DNA of 64,000 bases, from assembly GCA_037179335.1 (NCBI GenBank), contig JAKZHN010000016.1, forward strand, positions 434,001 through 498,000, given 5' to 3'. Below the pieces are notes generated by a model. That model was not told the DNA's origin, did no database searches, and saw only the letters and a program-made list of their open reading frames with translations. This document shows, piece by piece, positions 33,972 to 44,873 of this stretch (its first letter is position 1; each line of letters opens with the position of its first letter). Both the position numbers and the translations under genes were made by a program. Source of the DNA: Cyclaneusma minus. Taxonomy: Eukaryota; Ascomycota; Leotiomycetes; Marthamycetales; Marthamycetaceae.

Positions 33972-36900
33972 TCACAACTGCCACATGAACTCACTAAGCT
34001 GCAACAGCTTCTCCCCCATCACCCTCCTCGCCGCCTGACTCACACCCCTATCACTTGACTCCACCCTCTCACTGTAAACCAGTTCCACCGCCCCCTTCAA
34101 CTCCTCATAATCAAAGACCACCCCGTCTTCCTTGCCCTGCTCTTTCCCTTCCTTAGCTCTCTCCAACACACCCTCAACGCCCTTCCCGAACATCCCATAA
34201 AACGCTCTTGCGCGCTTCAGCTCAACCACATCTTCAACGTTTCTCAGATTCTGCTGCAACACATACGTATTGAGCATCATCCTTTCACAACCATGTTGAT
34301 TCATAGCTTTGACTTTTGATGAATTGCGAACCAGGAACGTGTCAATCAGCTTTGCCAAGCCGGTGCAGATGTATGACGTTTCGTCGTCTTGGACGTAAGC
34401 GAGGAATATCGAATGGTAGGCGTTCAGGTCGTGGTTGAGAGTGAGGATGCGCTGGTCAGCAGAACCGACGGGGGTATCGAGAACATAAGGCGTTATCGTA
34501 GGGTCGAGGGTTAGGGTGAGCGCGGTGATGGTTTGCATCCGGGTTTCGGCGTGCAGGGTAAGGAGGATGGTGCCAGTGAGCTCGTGATAGGAAGCCACCA
34601 TGCCGTCAAATATCCTGTTGAGGTCTTTGTTAGCACATGCCATCGCAGGAGATGCGAGGATGAAGGGAGAAGGGGAAAACTTACTGAACTGTCTCCTGGG
34701 TCATAGGCAGATAGACCGAAGGAGTAACTCCATCCGTAGCCTTCTTAGTAATAAAAGTCCAGCGACGATTCGCAGCATGACGGTCACGGCGCGTCGAAGA
34801 ATCCGCCTCATGCTCCGTGATGTGTCGGAGCTTAGTGGTCTTCAGAGCAAGCCATCTCATAGACGTGTACAGCATGCACAGAGAACTCATAGTCTTGCGA
34901 TCCGGAATTACATCTCCCGGCTTCAAGGGGTTCTCGTTCGTTTGTGCGATAAGTAGCTGCACTTCTTTCTCGAGAAGCTGATCTCTGTCGCTCTTTGACA
35001 TTTCTGCCTCGTCGTTCCATAGAGTCAACATGGCCTGGTGGATATCTCCAGGGCCGGCGGCTAGGGTGGCAGACACTTTCAGATCGCCGCCGGTGTGGGT
35101 GGCTTCGTCGCGGGCGTTAGATACGAGCCCTTTGTAAAACACAACACATTGGTCGTAGTAAGTGACCATCTGGTTGATGATAAGTTGGCTAAAAGCTTGG
35201 TCATGAGGAATCGTGTCCAACATGCTGCAGAAAGCCGTGATAAGAGTAAAGAATTGCGTAGCACCACGTAGGATCGGCTTCGTGGCGAGGTTCGACCAGT
35301 TAGGGTCCTCTTGGAAACAGTCTTCGGACTCGAGGATTTTCCGAGAGAAATCACCAATAGTATCTTCCAACTGAGGTAAAAAGACGTCGACAAGGAAGTT
35401 ATCAAGGAACGAAGTCAGCGTGCTGATCTTCAGTTCGCTGTCTCTCAGACTAGGCGGCACAATATCCTTGAGTCGGCCGAGGAAAACCAAAGAAGGTGGT
35501 AGTAGTAGGCCCATGTTGAAGACATTGGGCTCCACGATCAGCTTGTGTACGCTCGCGGCACCCTCGGTAATTTGGGTACTATCAACAGTTGCTGCGACAG
35601 CAGGACGGCGTGAATCAGACACAAGACCCGGGAACGTCTTCTGAAGCATATCATCAAGCGCTCCGAGATTTTCTTGCATCTCCGGGGTGTTCATGTCCGT
35701 GTCAGCGAATCTGAAGATCTTCTTAGTTTTGTCTCGCTGACCACGCTTGTAGACATTGTCGGAGGTACTAGCGGCCTGCTTTCCAAGGTACATGTCGTCG
35801 TTGGTGGCTAGGTAGTCGTGCAACAAGGACTTGATCTCAGCCTGGTAAAGTTTCCATAACTCTTTAAAGCTACCAGCGATATCCTCGCCATCTCCACCGC
35901 CCTCACGCTTTGTCACACCGATAACAGCTTCATGGAAGACACGGTGACCTTCAGCGATTGCCTCGAACTTGGAGTACAAAGACCAGAGTAGATCATTGAG
36001 CACAACGGCTCGAGCGTCCTTGAGATCCATGCCAAGATCGAGTCGGCCCTTCTGCTTGCCAACGTTGCCACGCAGCGAGCTCGGGTGTCGTGCATCAACA
36101 ACATTGTTGGTCTTCTCGACAATGTTAAACAATTCGGATGGTAGTCGTTCATGAATAGAGTGAATAGCAGCATCAAGGCAGCCCAACTTGTTCAGAGACT
36201 CTACAAGAAGACGAATGTAGTCAAATGTGTTGGCTTCAGGGTTGCCACCCGCATCCTCGAATTGTTTCGAGAAGTCCAGGTCGTCGAGGTAAAGGTACAG
36301 AGGCTGATACTTCGACACGTCGACATCTTTCGCGTCTTGGCTCTGACCATTGCTGAGCTCCTTGGCGTAAAACTTCCATCTGTCTTGACACCAAAGTGAC
36401 TTCAAGTAGAGGTGGTTATGTAGTTCCTCAACCATGATGTCTCTCAAGACGGGCTCCTGATTTGCCAAGTATGCTCTGATATCACTCAGCGCCCCTATCA
36501 TATCCATAGACGGCTGTCGAATCTTCTTGACAGCATCCTGAAAAATGTCGACGGCTTTGAGAAAGTGCTTGTCGGTAATTCGCGCTTCGAGCTTGTCGCG
36601 AACCCCCATCAATTCCTCGATCTGATTCAACATAACGATAGCCTTGTCGTACTCCCTTGACTGTTCAGCAAGGGCTTTCAGTTCGGGCCTTCTGACCGTA
36701 AGATCGGCTTTCGCTCTCGTCAGGGATGCTTTCAGATCCCGAATTCGAGCTTGCGAGTCCGCGATTGCTTGTTGGATCTTGTGAAATGTTCCGATGGAGC
36801 TGTTGAAGCCTTGATGGTGTTCGTTCACAATGGCTCTCAGAGCTGCTGCAAGCTGCTGGTGCATTGCGTCGAATTCGGCTTGCCTATTTCCGAGTCCCAA

Positions 36901-39900
36901 CGAGCTGTTGTCCATCAGCTGCAGTGCCATTTGGACAGGTATGCAATCGTCTGTCATCATTGTAGGCCATTCCCTTTGAATTTCGTTGAGAACATCTGTA
37001 AGGTCCTCATTTAGCTTAATTTGACCTGGAGTGGGTTCGTGGTCGTAGATAAGAGTCTCGTCATAGAAAATAGACTCGTTTGATGATTGGGGTCGTGGAG
37101 GAGATGGGAGAGCCGGGGGAGACGGGGCAGGTCGCGTGGGGTGCGGAGGGACCGCCACACTTGCAGCACTCTCATACCTAGCACCTAGCCAAGGGAGCAC
37201 GATGGTGTTGTCGACTTCACTATGATCATCGACTTCACTGTCACCATCGACTTCACTGGGAAGGCCGACTTCACTGGGAGGGACGACTTCACTGGGAGGG
37301 CCGACTTCACTGTGACGGTTGACTCCTTTCTGATAGATGCTCCCACGGTGATGGCTAGCGTCAGTGCAATAGCTGACTTCAGAGGTGTACGAAGATCCGC
37401 TACTAACCGAATCCCGCCTCTGATCGTATGCCGTACTTGGCTGGGACACGGGTCCAGCAATAGATGGGACCCTAGACTCCACCATTGCCGGGCCGGCCCC
37501 GTCGCCTGAAAAGGAATCGCTTTGATGGTTGCTTTCGTGATTGCCTTCGCGGTTGCTCTCGTGGTAGCTTTCGTTATCTCTCTCGTCCTCGCTCTCATTC
37601 TCGCTATATGATTCCCAAAGTGACTCCCGAAGTGCTTTCGCAGTTTCTTGCACAGAAGGAGGAGGGCCCTCATGACTAGGCTCGGGTTCTGGCTTCTTCG
37701 CTGGCTTGGCCAACTGTGCTTGAAGAAAAGCGATGCGCGCCATGACAGCCTCTTTGCTATTTGGGTCTGGCGCAGGCTTCGCAAAGCGTTGTGCGGTGGC
37801 AGCCGGTCTCTTGTATCCGATCATAGCAGCCGTGATCTCCGGACTCTGGATCGGTGGCACTGCCGAAGCAGGAGTATCATACGAAAGGTAAGAAAGAACG
37901 CGGCTTTTTCTTGAGACGTTCGGGTCATATGCAGTGCTCGCGGCAGAAGTGAGCGGAGCCGCGCTTGGACCTGGGTCCTCCTCGTCCTCCTCGTCACCGT
38001 CGTCATACGGAGAAAGCACGCCGTAGGGAGAAACAGCACGCCTAGGCGGACTTGGGTTCGGAACACCATATGGAGATACGACAGGCCTGGCTGGAGAACT
38101 CCTCGTTGGAGTGGTAGACTCTGCGATACGTTGTGTAACAGGGCCCTTGCCTTCATTCTTCCAGTGCTCTGGATATCCATCGCTATCACGTTTTGGGGCT
38201 TTCTTAGCACGTGGTTTGGCAGGCGGGGTGACATACACAGCACTAGATAGTGTGTAGTCTGGAGCGTAGGAGGGGTGGGAGTAGTCGGGCCGTTCAGCCA
38301 GCCACTCTTCCGGATAGTCGTCGCTGGCAAGATGCTCATTGAGCAAGTCCGCTTGCGTCTTCTTCTCTTCGTTCCTCCAATGCTCAGGATACTCGTCGCT
38401 ACCTCGCGGAGAATCTGAAGAGCTCAGAGGAGGGCTAGGCTCTGCCACCTCGTGTCCTCGCACGGCATATTGTGGCAACTCCTTACGAACAGTGGGAGAG
38501 GATCGTGGTGGAGAGGGACCGTATTTCCTCATAATTTGCGCAGAAGGAGGCGTGCTCGCGTTCTGCGGGATGTATGGCGCGAGCGGGTTACCATCCAAGA
38601 AATGCCTGATGTGTTCGCCCGGGCTCATATGCCTCGGGGAGTCTGGGTCAGTAGCCTGGTCTCGGAGCTTGGTTATGGTGCCAGCTCGGCCCTTGGAAGG
38701 CCCACCACCACTTCTGGAGCCGATAGCCATCGCAGCAGATTGATTCCTGACGGGCGTGACAGGATTAGCTTGCTGTCGAGGAGTGGTACGCGTATGCGTC
38801 GGCGTCTTAGGATTTGGAGCAGGTGGCGGAGTCTTCGGTGTCAGCTCTGCCAGTTGCTCTTTGATAGAATCGTTGCGCTCTGCGTCCAAGGCTATTGATG
38901 TGTCGGGCGCCGAAGAGGACTTCGCGGTAAGAGGCTTTGGTGGTGTCAGACGCGGAGGCGCTGCAGCTTTCTTTGCAGCTTGACACGACGGAGAAGACGG
39001 TTCGTTGACACTCGAAAGCACAGCCGAGGTGGCTGAACTGGGCAGTGCTCGCTGAGTCTGTCCTCCTTGCTGTCCTTGTTGCTGAAGAGCTCTTATTTGC
39101 GAGGGTTTCAGAAGAGATGGTGCAGTTGACTTAGAGGCAGGTCCACCAGCAGCGTTGGCGTAATGCTTCAGGTAAACAGACTCTCGAACTCTGTCGACTC
39201 GTCTGCGGTTGTCACGTTGTTGCCGTGTCTCAGTATCTCTCGAGGACGAATTGGTGGTGTTCACGACCGGTGCCACCACAGCGCTTTGCAATGATTCAGC
39301 TGTTGAGTATGACAGACCGGCAGGAGACACCTGTTCAACTCGTGCAGGCTTCGCTACTCTCGGCACCTCTGCTGGCGAAGAAAGATCTGGTTTTGGAGGT
39401 GCGTTCTGTTTGCCTCGCCTTTCAGACAGGGATGGTCTTGTGGTGCTCTGCTGATCGGAAGACGATGGTCCAGCACCTGTAGTCGCGGCCTTCTTCTCCC
39501 AGAAGTCCCGCGCATTACGTGTGGAACCCATCTTGGCGGATCTTGACGGTCGAGCTGGCTTTTGATGGTCGCGTTGTGTCTTGGAGAGTGCGCCCGGTTA
39601 AGAGGACTGAGCTGGATGTGGACAGAGAGGATTGGTCTTGAGCGCAGTAGTCGGGCGGAGCAGATTGAGTTGGGACAATTGTGGTAGGAGGAGTGAGAGA
39701 AACGGTTTGCCCACTCGGGCGGAAGACTGAGTGAGAGCACCGCAACAAAATTGGAGAAGTCAAGGTTGTCACAGGGAGGAAGCGGGCGGGACAAAAGTGG
39801 TGGAGGAAGACGCAGTGCAATTTTCCCGTCCGAATAAAATCGCAAAGCCAGGCGCAGCAGCCAGACTTCAGGCGCCGTCGCTTACTTTACGGTTAGAGAT

Positions 39901-40549
39901 GTAAACATACGCCCTGGGGGCTAACGACAAGCAGTCTCCAACTCGGAGGCACTCTTCGCAACTGACAGACAAAATAGTGCGTGAGAACTCATGTAACTTT
40001 TCAACAGTACTGACCTTCAATCTGTCGCGTCCCATCACCAGCACCACCTCTCACATTACTGTTATTTCTCAATCCCCTTCCACCTCCACCAGCAGCATCT
40101 CCCCCATATCCTCCATTCGCTGCCGCATACCTCTCCCTTCTCACCACGCCTCGATCCTGACTCCCATCCCCACTCCCATCTCCATATCTCCTCTCATTAC
40201 CCCTTCCTCCAGCATTTCTCCTGGGTGATCTCGACCGAGCTTGTTCAGGTGCCAGGTTACCTCCTCTTTCTCCATCATTGAAATAATCTCCTCCTCCGTC
40301 TTCTATAGCCCTACTCGGCAGTTGTGCTGCTGGACTTGGGCCATTGCCATTCTCATAAAACCCCCCATATCCTCCGGTTCTTGTAGGACGTCTCTCGCCG
40401 ATACCGGGGCGTGAAGTGGGAGTGGAAATAGAGGGTGTGCCGTAGCGCTCGCCAAAGGGATCGTAGTCGCCGGTATTCGAGGTCGGGGTTCCATTGCCAT
40501 TTGTATAGGGATCATTGGCACCGGTCCCGGCATATGGATTTCGGGCCAT
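33972..40549 (-). CDS. SEC8: Exocyst complex subunit SEC8 (conventional first exon; 1162 aa)
   Basis: SEC8/EXOC4 is part of the exocyst, which tethers secretory vesicles at growing tips and septa. The core starts at VLNEIQREWP (36993) with IPVQMALQLMD and FNSSIGTFHKIQ, the N-terminal Sec8 domain. The core ends with exon 34614-33972 after a 70-nt intron (34684-34615). Preferred model: exon 1 is 40549-40015, a Gly/Asn/Arg-rich segment (SRPGIGERRP, GGYGGFYENG) ending DGTRQIE; a long intron (40014-36996; GTCAGT donor, TTACAG acceptor); then 36995-34685 and the last exon. The joined junction reads TRQIEDVLNEIQREW and the total, 1162 aa, is usual for fungal SEC8. ATG 40549 has a good ACAATGGCC context. 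The alternative 5' end is listed separately. SEC8 identity is secure; the 5' structure is inferred. Confidence 0.85.
36996..39531 (-). CDS. 845-codon disordered open frame inside the SEC8 long intron, in frame with the SEC8 core
   Basis: From ATG 39531 (context AAGATGG) a frame stays open for 845 codons to 36997 and then continues without a stop into the SEC8 core. Read as one protein with the last exon this would be 1829 aa, far above the usual SEC8 length. The 845 residues are Ser/Pro-rich and probably disordered. They start with RNARDFWEKKA and contain three SDxYPExW motifs, a SEV-x3 repeat array and an Arg/Glu/Asn/Ser-rich segment. I do not recognise the segment. It may be an alternative SEC8 N-terminus from an internal promoter, a nested gene fused to SEC8, or a true very long SEC8. 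An open frame of this length cannot be chance. Confidence 0.6.
37213..37320 (-). repeat. 18-bp coding minisatellite, six units
   Basis: The 9-mer GACTTCACT (plus strand) recurs exactly every 18 bases at 37213, 37231, 37249, 37267, 37285 and 37303. On the coding strand it gives SEV followed by three variable residues (GPP, VPP, GLP, DGD, DDH). It lies within the 845-codon segment. Confidence 0.9.
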
Positions 40550-41369
40550 TGTGTGACTATCGCATGGCAGATTGTAGGGCCCCTGTCATTACAGCTTGTG
40601 AGGACTTTAGTATCATCGGCATAGTATGTGGTGACAATGAGCTTTACGAGTTGTCGCAATTGTGAGACGTCCATGTCGTCTCCTAGAGAGCTTGGGTGGT
40701 CGTCGGCATGTTCCGAACTATCTGATCTAATCTGATCCGCGGGGTCTAAGACAATATGCAGATGCAACATATGAAAACTAATAAAAATGAAGCAGCTTTA
40801 TGATAATGAGATAGCTTTATAAAAGTTGGTCAATTATTTTCACTGTTCGTAACAATAAAATATTTTTGATCTTAGGTGTTGAAAGTGGTGTAAATTCTAA
40901 AAGTCTAGACACTTTAGTATCAAGACTTCATCTGTAGGCTCCAAAACGATTAAGGCAGTCTTCAAGCAATATCACATCTTGTAACAAAAAAAAAGCCCTG
41001 AAGAGGAATTGATTAACGGCAAACAACGGCCTTGAAGCTCACTCCCCGTTAATTCCAGGAACCAACAGGACCTACGGAGTCATGTGCAACATCACCCTGT
41101 TGAGCAATCCAGGGGATAGTTGACAGTCCATCTGAGCAAACCCCGGGTGCAAGTGCGACTGTGCGGCTAGCAGGAAGAACATGTTGAGAGACCGTTCTTG
41201 CTAATGTGACTTGACATGTAGCGAAGGTGAAAGAGACCGCTGCAAGCACTAGAACAGTTCACGCAATGCTGGTCCATTTAAACCACTGAATTTCAAGCGA
41301 TTCGAGTCCATTCTCCTAATATGTACACCTCCCTCTCCCTCCCCTTTCCCCCCCTTTCCCATCCCCCAT
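40550..41369. other. Intergenic between SEC8 and NDUFA12
   Basis: The SEC8 promoter side is followed by an AT-rich stretch (about 40770-40990). No coding signal is seen. NDUFA12 ends at 41370. Confidence 0.5.
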
Positions 41370-42138
41370 CTATCTTGGCGCAGCAACAGGGGTCCAAGCA
41401 GAAATCTTCGGCTTAACCCTATACACGTTCATTAGTCACCGCTTTCTCCAAAGCCCCTCCCCTCATGAAAAACGAGAAATACACACGTAGAATAAGTCTT
41501 GAAAGCACCCCTCGACATCGTAAAGTTAGGTCGATGCTCCGGCAACTCCCAAGGTCTAACACCAGTCTTGAGAATAGGGTCTTCGGTAGGTGGCTTGTCG
41601 ACCATGTAGGAGATCCAGGCATGCCATCCGGGCTCGAGCTGAGAACTATTCATCGGTATTGTCAGAATCGCGTTCGCGAGGTGCGAGGGGGTCTTACGGA
41701 TCAAACTCGGAGTCCTTGTAATCGACCCATCGAGTTCGCACTGCGAGGATGTGAGTTTCGGTGGATGGTAGAAGCCAGGGATGCGGCGGAGGGGGTCTAA
41801 CGGGGTAGTTCCTCCTGGAGGTTCTCGTAGTAACTGTTTCCGTAGCGGTCCTTCGCGATCAGGGTTCCGGCCTTCGTATCACCTGTTCCCCCATCAGTTC
41901 CTGGCTCCCTCTATCCATTCATTTTCAAAGTCATATCTGCATACCGATGTTCTGCGTAGAAAAGCGTTCCGTCAATGGCCGTTGTCGCGGATCGGATGGC
42001 GTGGCAAGCACTCACCTGCAACTGGTGACCGAAGTCCTGTACACAGACCTGTTAGTTGGGCTCAAAAGTGGGGGAGAATAGCCATACCTTCAGGCCTATC
42101 CTTCGCAGATTGCGAAATGTCCTTGAAATGGTCGACAT
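41370..42138 (-). CDS. NADH:ubiquinone oxidoreductase accessory subunit NDUFA12 (B17.2 type)
   Basis: Seven exons (42138-42088, 42036-42016, 41951-41945, 41882-41802, 41740-41698, 41645-41487, 41418-41370) give 136 aa. Residues include RTFRNLRRIGLK at the start, DTKAGTLIAKDRYGNSYYEN, RTRWVDY, EPGWHAWISYMVDKPPTEDP and VKPKISAWTPVAAPR at the end. These match the fungal 13.4-kDa complex I subunit, a matrix-side accessory of mitochondrial respiratory complex I. Two exons are tiny: 21 nt (DFGHQLQ) and 7 nt (AACATCG, which completes NIG before DTKAG). The introns on both sides of the 7-nt exon are 64 and 62 nt with normal borders. The fourth intron has a weak GTTAGA donor. The gene is divergent from PGS1, with 225 bases between start codons. 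Confidence 0.92.
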
Positions 42139-42363
42139 GGTGTTGTGCTTGGAAATGTGGAGTGCGGATTGGTGGAGATGGTGTTGAGCTTCACGATCGC
42201 TCCTATCGTCACCTTGCCCGTTTCGTACTAGCACGGATTTCTTAAACCGTGGACCAGAGCTCGAAGCTTCAAGTTCGAGAGCCCGCGACAAGAAAAATGT
42301 AGCTCGCCACTCCGCTTCTCACGACAATTCTTTTTCTTGTAGGGAGAAAAAAAGGAAGAGGCT
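42139..42363. promoter_or_regulatory. Shared bidirectional promoter region
   Basis: Only 225 bases separate the NDUFA12 and PGS1 start codons on opposite strands, so both 5' leaders and any core promoters must overlap or abut here. Both products act in the mitochondrial inner membrane. No specific factor site is claimed. Confidence 0.55.
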
Positions 42364-44061
42364 ATGATAGCCCGGAGCCTCGTCAGATGCTCTCTCCTCC
42401 GAGGATCGCTATGCGGTAAATCAAATCCTATCTTGCGCGCTGCCAGCCGCAGATATTCGACCCATACACCTCCACCGGCTACGAGCTTTGGAAATGCGTC
42501 CTCGGGAGCCTCTCCTTTGGCAGCTTTTACGACCGACCTGGACAAGATTGCGCCGAGGTTCGAGATCCATGGCGAGCAGATCACCGTGTTGAAGGACCCG
42601 GTGCATTTTTACGAGACGTTGAAGGAGAAGATTAGAAACGCAGAAAAGCGCGTTTTTCTGGCTACCTTGTATGTTGGGAAGACGGAGCATGAGCTGGTAA
42701 ATATTATATACAACACATATGCTCCTGCTGCGCAGTTTCGTTAATGCGAGACAGATAGCGACGTTACGTGAAGCTCTGAGAAACAAGCCGAAATTGAAAG
42801 TGAGCATCCTAACCGACATCCTGCGAGGAACTCGAGAACAACCCTCGCCATCATGTGCGTCGATTCTCGCATCACTCGTCAAAGAGTTCGGCCCCGAAAG
42901 AGTCGAGATTCGCATGTACCATACTCCAAACCTCACCGGTCTGCGGAAGAAATATATACCCAAGAGAATCAATGAGGGATGGGGATTACAGCATATGAAG
43001 CTCTATGGTGCGGATGACGAGATTATAATTTCCGGGTATGGATTACTGAAGAATGTTGGATACTACAAGCTAATAGGAACTATAGGGCGAATCTGTCAAA
43101 TGACTATTTTACAAATAGGCAGGACAGATACCACCTCTTCTCGTCCAAGGACATCACAGACTACTTCGCTCGGATTCACGAAGCTGTCTCGAAACTGAGC
43201 TTCGTCGTAAGTCCAGCCGACAGTCCCTCGGGATTCGAGCTCTCCTGGCCTCATTCGAACAAAGGACCCAGCCCCCTAATCGCACCCAAAGAATTCATCA
43301 CCACAGCCACAGCTTCCCTCGCGCCCCTCGTCTTACCCCCTTCCCAATTCACCCCCTCCCAAAGCACCACAAAAGACACCATCATCTACCCCCTCTCCCA
43401 ATTCTCTCAACTCCTAACCCCCGACACCTCCACCGAACTCCCAGCAGTATCCTCAATACTACGCACTCTTTCCTCTCCATCCTTCGCCCAATCATCATGG
43501 ACTTTTACAGCCGGCTATTTCAACCCCGACCCATCCCTCACATCTCTCCTATTGAACGCTGCATCGTCACGTGGTACGGTTATAACAGCCTCTCCCTGGG
43601 CTAACGGCTTTTACGGATCAAAAGGCATATCCGGCATGCTTCCCTCCGCCTATACTTTACTAGCCAGACGATTCCTCCAAGCCGCCAAAGCCGCCGGACG
43701 CGATTCGTCGATAACGTTGAAAGAATGGCGCAAAGGCACTGTGGGCGAAAAGGATGGTTGGACGTACCATGCTAAGGGTTTGTGGGTTACATTACCGGGG
43801 GACAAAGAAAGGGGCCCGAGTATGACGCTGGTGGGAAGTTCGAATTATACGAAGAGAAGTTATGGACTGGATTTGGAGAGCAACACGCTCATTTTAACCA
43901 GGAATCAGGGGTTACAGAAGAGGTTGGGGGAGGAGGAAAAGTGGTTGCAGGAGTTCGCGAAAGAGATAAAAGAAGAGGACTTTGCGAGGGCGGAGAGGAG
44001 GGTGTCTTTGAAGGTGAGGGTTGCTATGTGGATTGTTGGGGCGGTTGGGGGAGCCTTGTGA
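42364..44061 (+). CDS. PGS1: Phosphatidylglycerophosphate synthase, mitochondrial
   Basis: Three exons (42364-42696, 42755-43035, 43086-44061) give 529 aa. The enzyme condenses CDP-diacylglycerol with glycerol 3-phosphate, the committed step to phosphatidylglycerol and cardiolipin. Residues 1 to about 35 are Arg/Ser-rich (MIARSLVRCSLLRG), as for a mitochondrial presequence. Two phospholipase-D-type HKD motifs are visible. HMKLYGADDEIIISG is completed across an intron to GANLSNDYF. HAKGLWV is followed by GSSNYTKRSYGLDLES. Both keep the catalytic His and Lys. Other landmarks are RVFLATLYVGKTEHEL and KLKVSILTDILRGTRE. The C-terminus is hydrophobic (VAMWIVGAVGGAL) and may associate with the membrane. 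It is divergent from NDUFA12. Confidence 0.93.
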
Positions 44062-44873
44062 AAAGGTATTCACATAGGTATGGGACGGATGGTTCTTTGG
44101 GGATGTCACTAAGTTCTTGTAGCCCTGTCACTGGGACTCGGCTCGACTACAAAGGGGTTCGGACTCATACTTTACGGAACAAGTATGGACTATTGTATGG
44201 ATCCACGTAGGCAGACGATCAACATCGAAGCTGCTAGTATTTCGCAAGCTATGTGCAGTCAAATACAAGCTTCTGATTCAGAGCTCTCTCCAGGTGCTTT
44301 GTGAGAGTTCGGAGAAGCTCGTCGCCCCTGGTCGCTATGTACCGAAATCTCAAACACAGTCTCGAAACACCCTCTTGAAAACTGTAGGTCTTAGGAAAAT
44401 AACAAATTTACAAAACTTGCTATTAATAGAAATTCAAGATTCAATACCATGGACCTGGTGGCCTCAATCCCAAACCCAAAAAGCAAGGCTAGAAAGCCGG
44501 GGAGCTGGGGGTGTGCCAAAGAAGCTTCCAGATGGATCGTCCCCGCCAGTAAAACGTCAGTGGTCAGTGGTGGGGTGCTCTGTGCTGTCCAACAGCAGAC
44601 CACCTACAAAACCACTGCCAGCAAACAACCCCCAAGAGCAACCTCGCAAACAAAGACAATTATTCTCGTGCAACTTCGAGTAACACTTTCGAATTCCATT
44701 GAGTCGACAGCGAATCGTTCGTTCAAATACCTTTCAACTTGTTCCCTTGACAACGTCATTCCTTGCTTGACAGCTCTACGATCGCAAGGCCAGCCTCACA
44801 CGACATCACTCCACATTTCAACGAGCAACACTTCGAAGCTTTCTAGTCGATCGAGCATCCGAAATATCTTGCA
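44062..44873. other. Intergenic and 5' leader of the J-protein gene
   Basis: No coding signal. The stretch from about 44640 to 44873 probably includes the leader of the SIS1-like gene. Confidence 0.45.

Noticed and set aside
37185..37784. 199-codon minus-strand frame with repeated VKS units
   Set aside because: It is an alternative frame over the 18-bp repeats and Arg/Ser-rich part of the 845-codon segment; the longer frame explains the bases better.
42037..42050. Alternative NDUFA12 acceptor giving an extra VCVQ
   Set aside because: The insertion breaks the conserved LRRIGLK-[DE][FY]GHQLQ spacing; the acceptor at 42037 preserves it.
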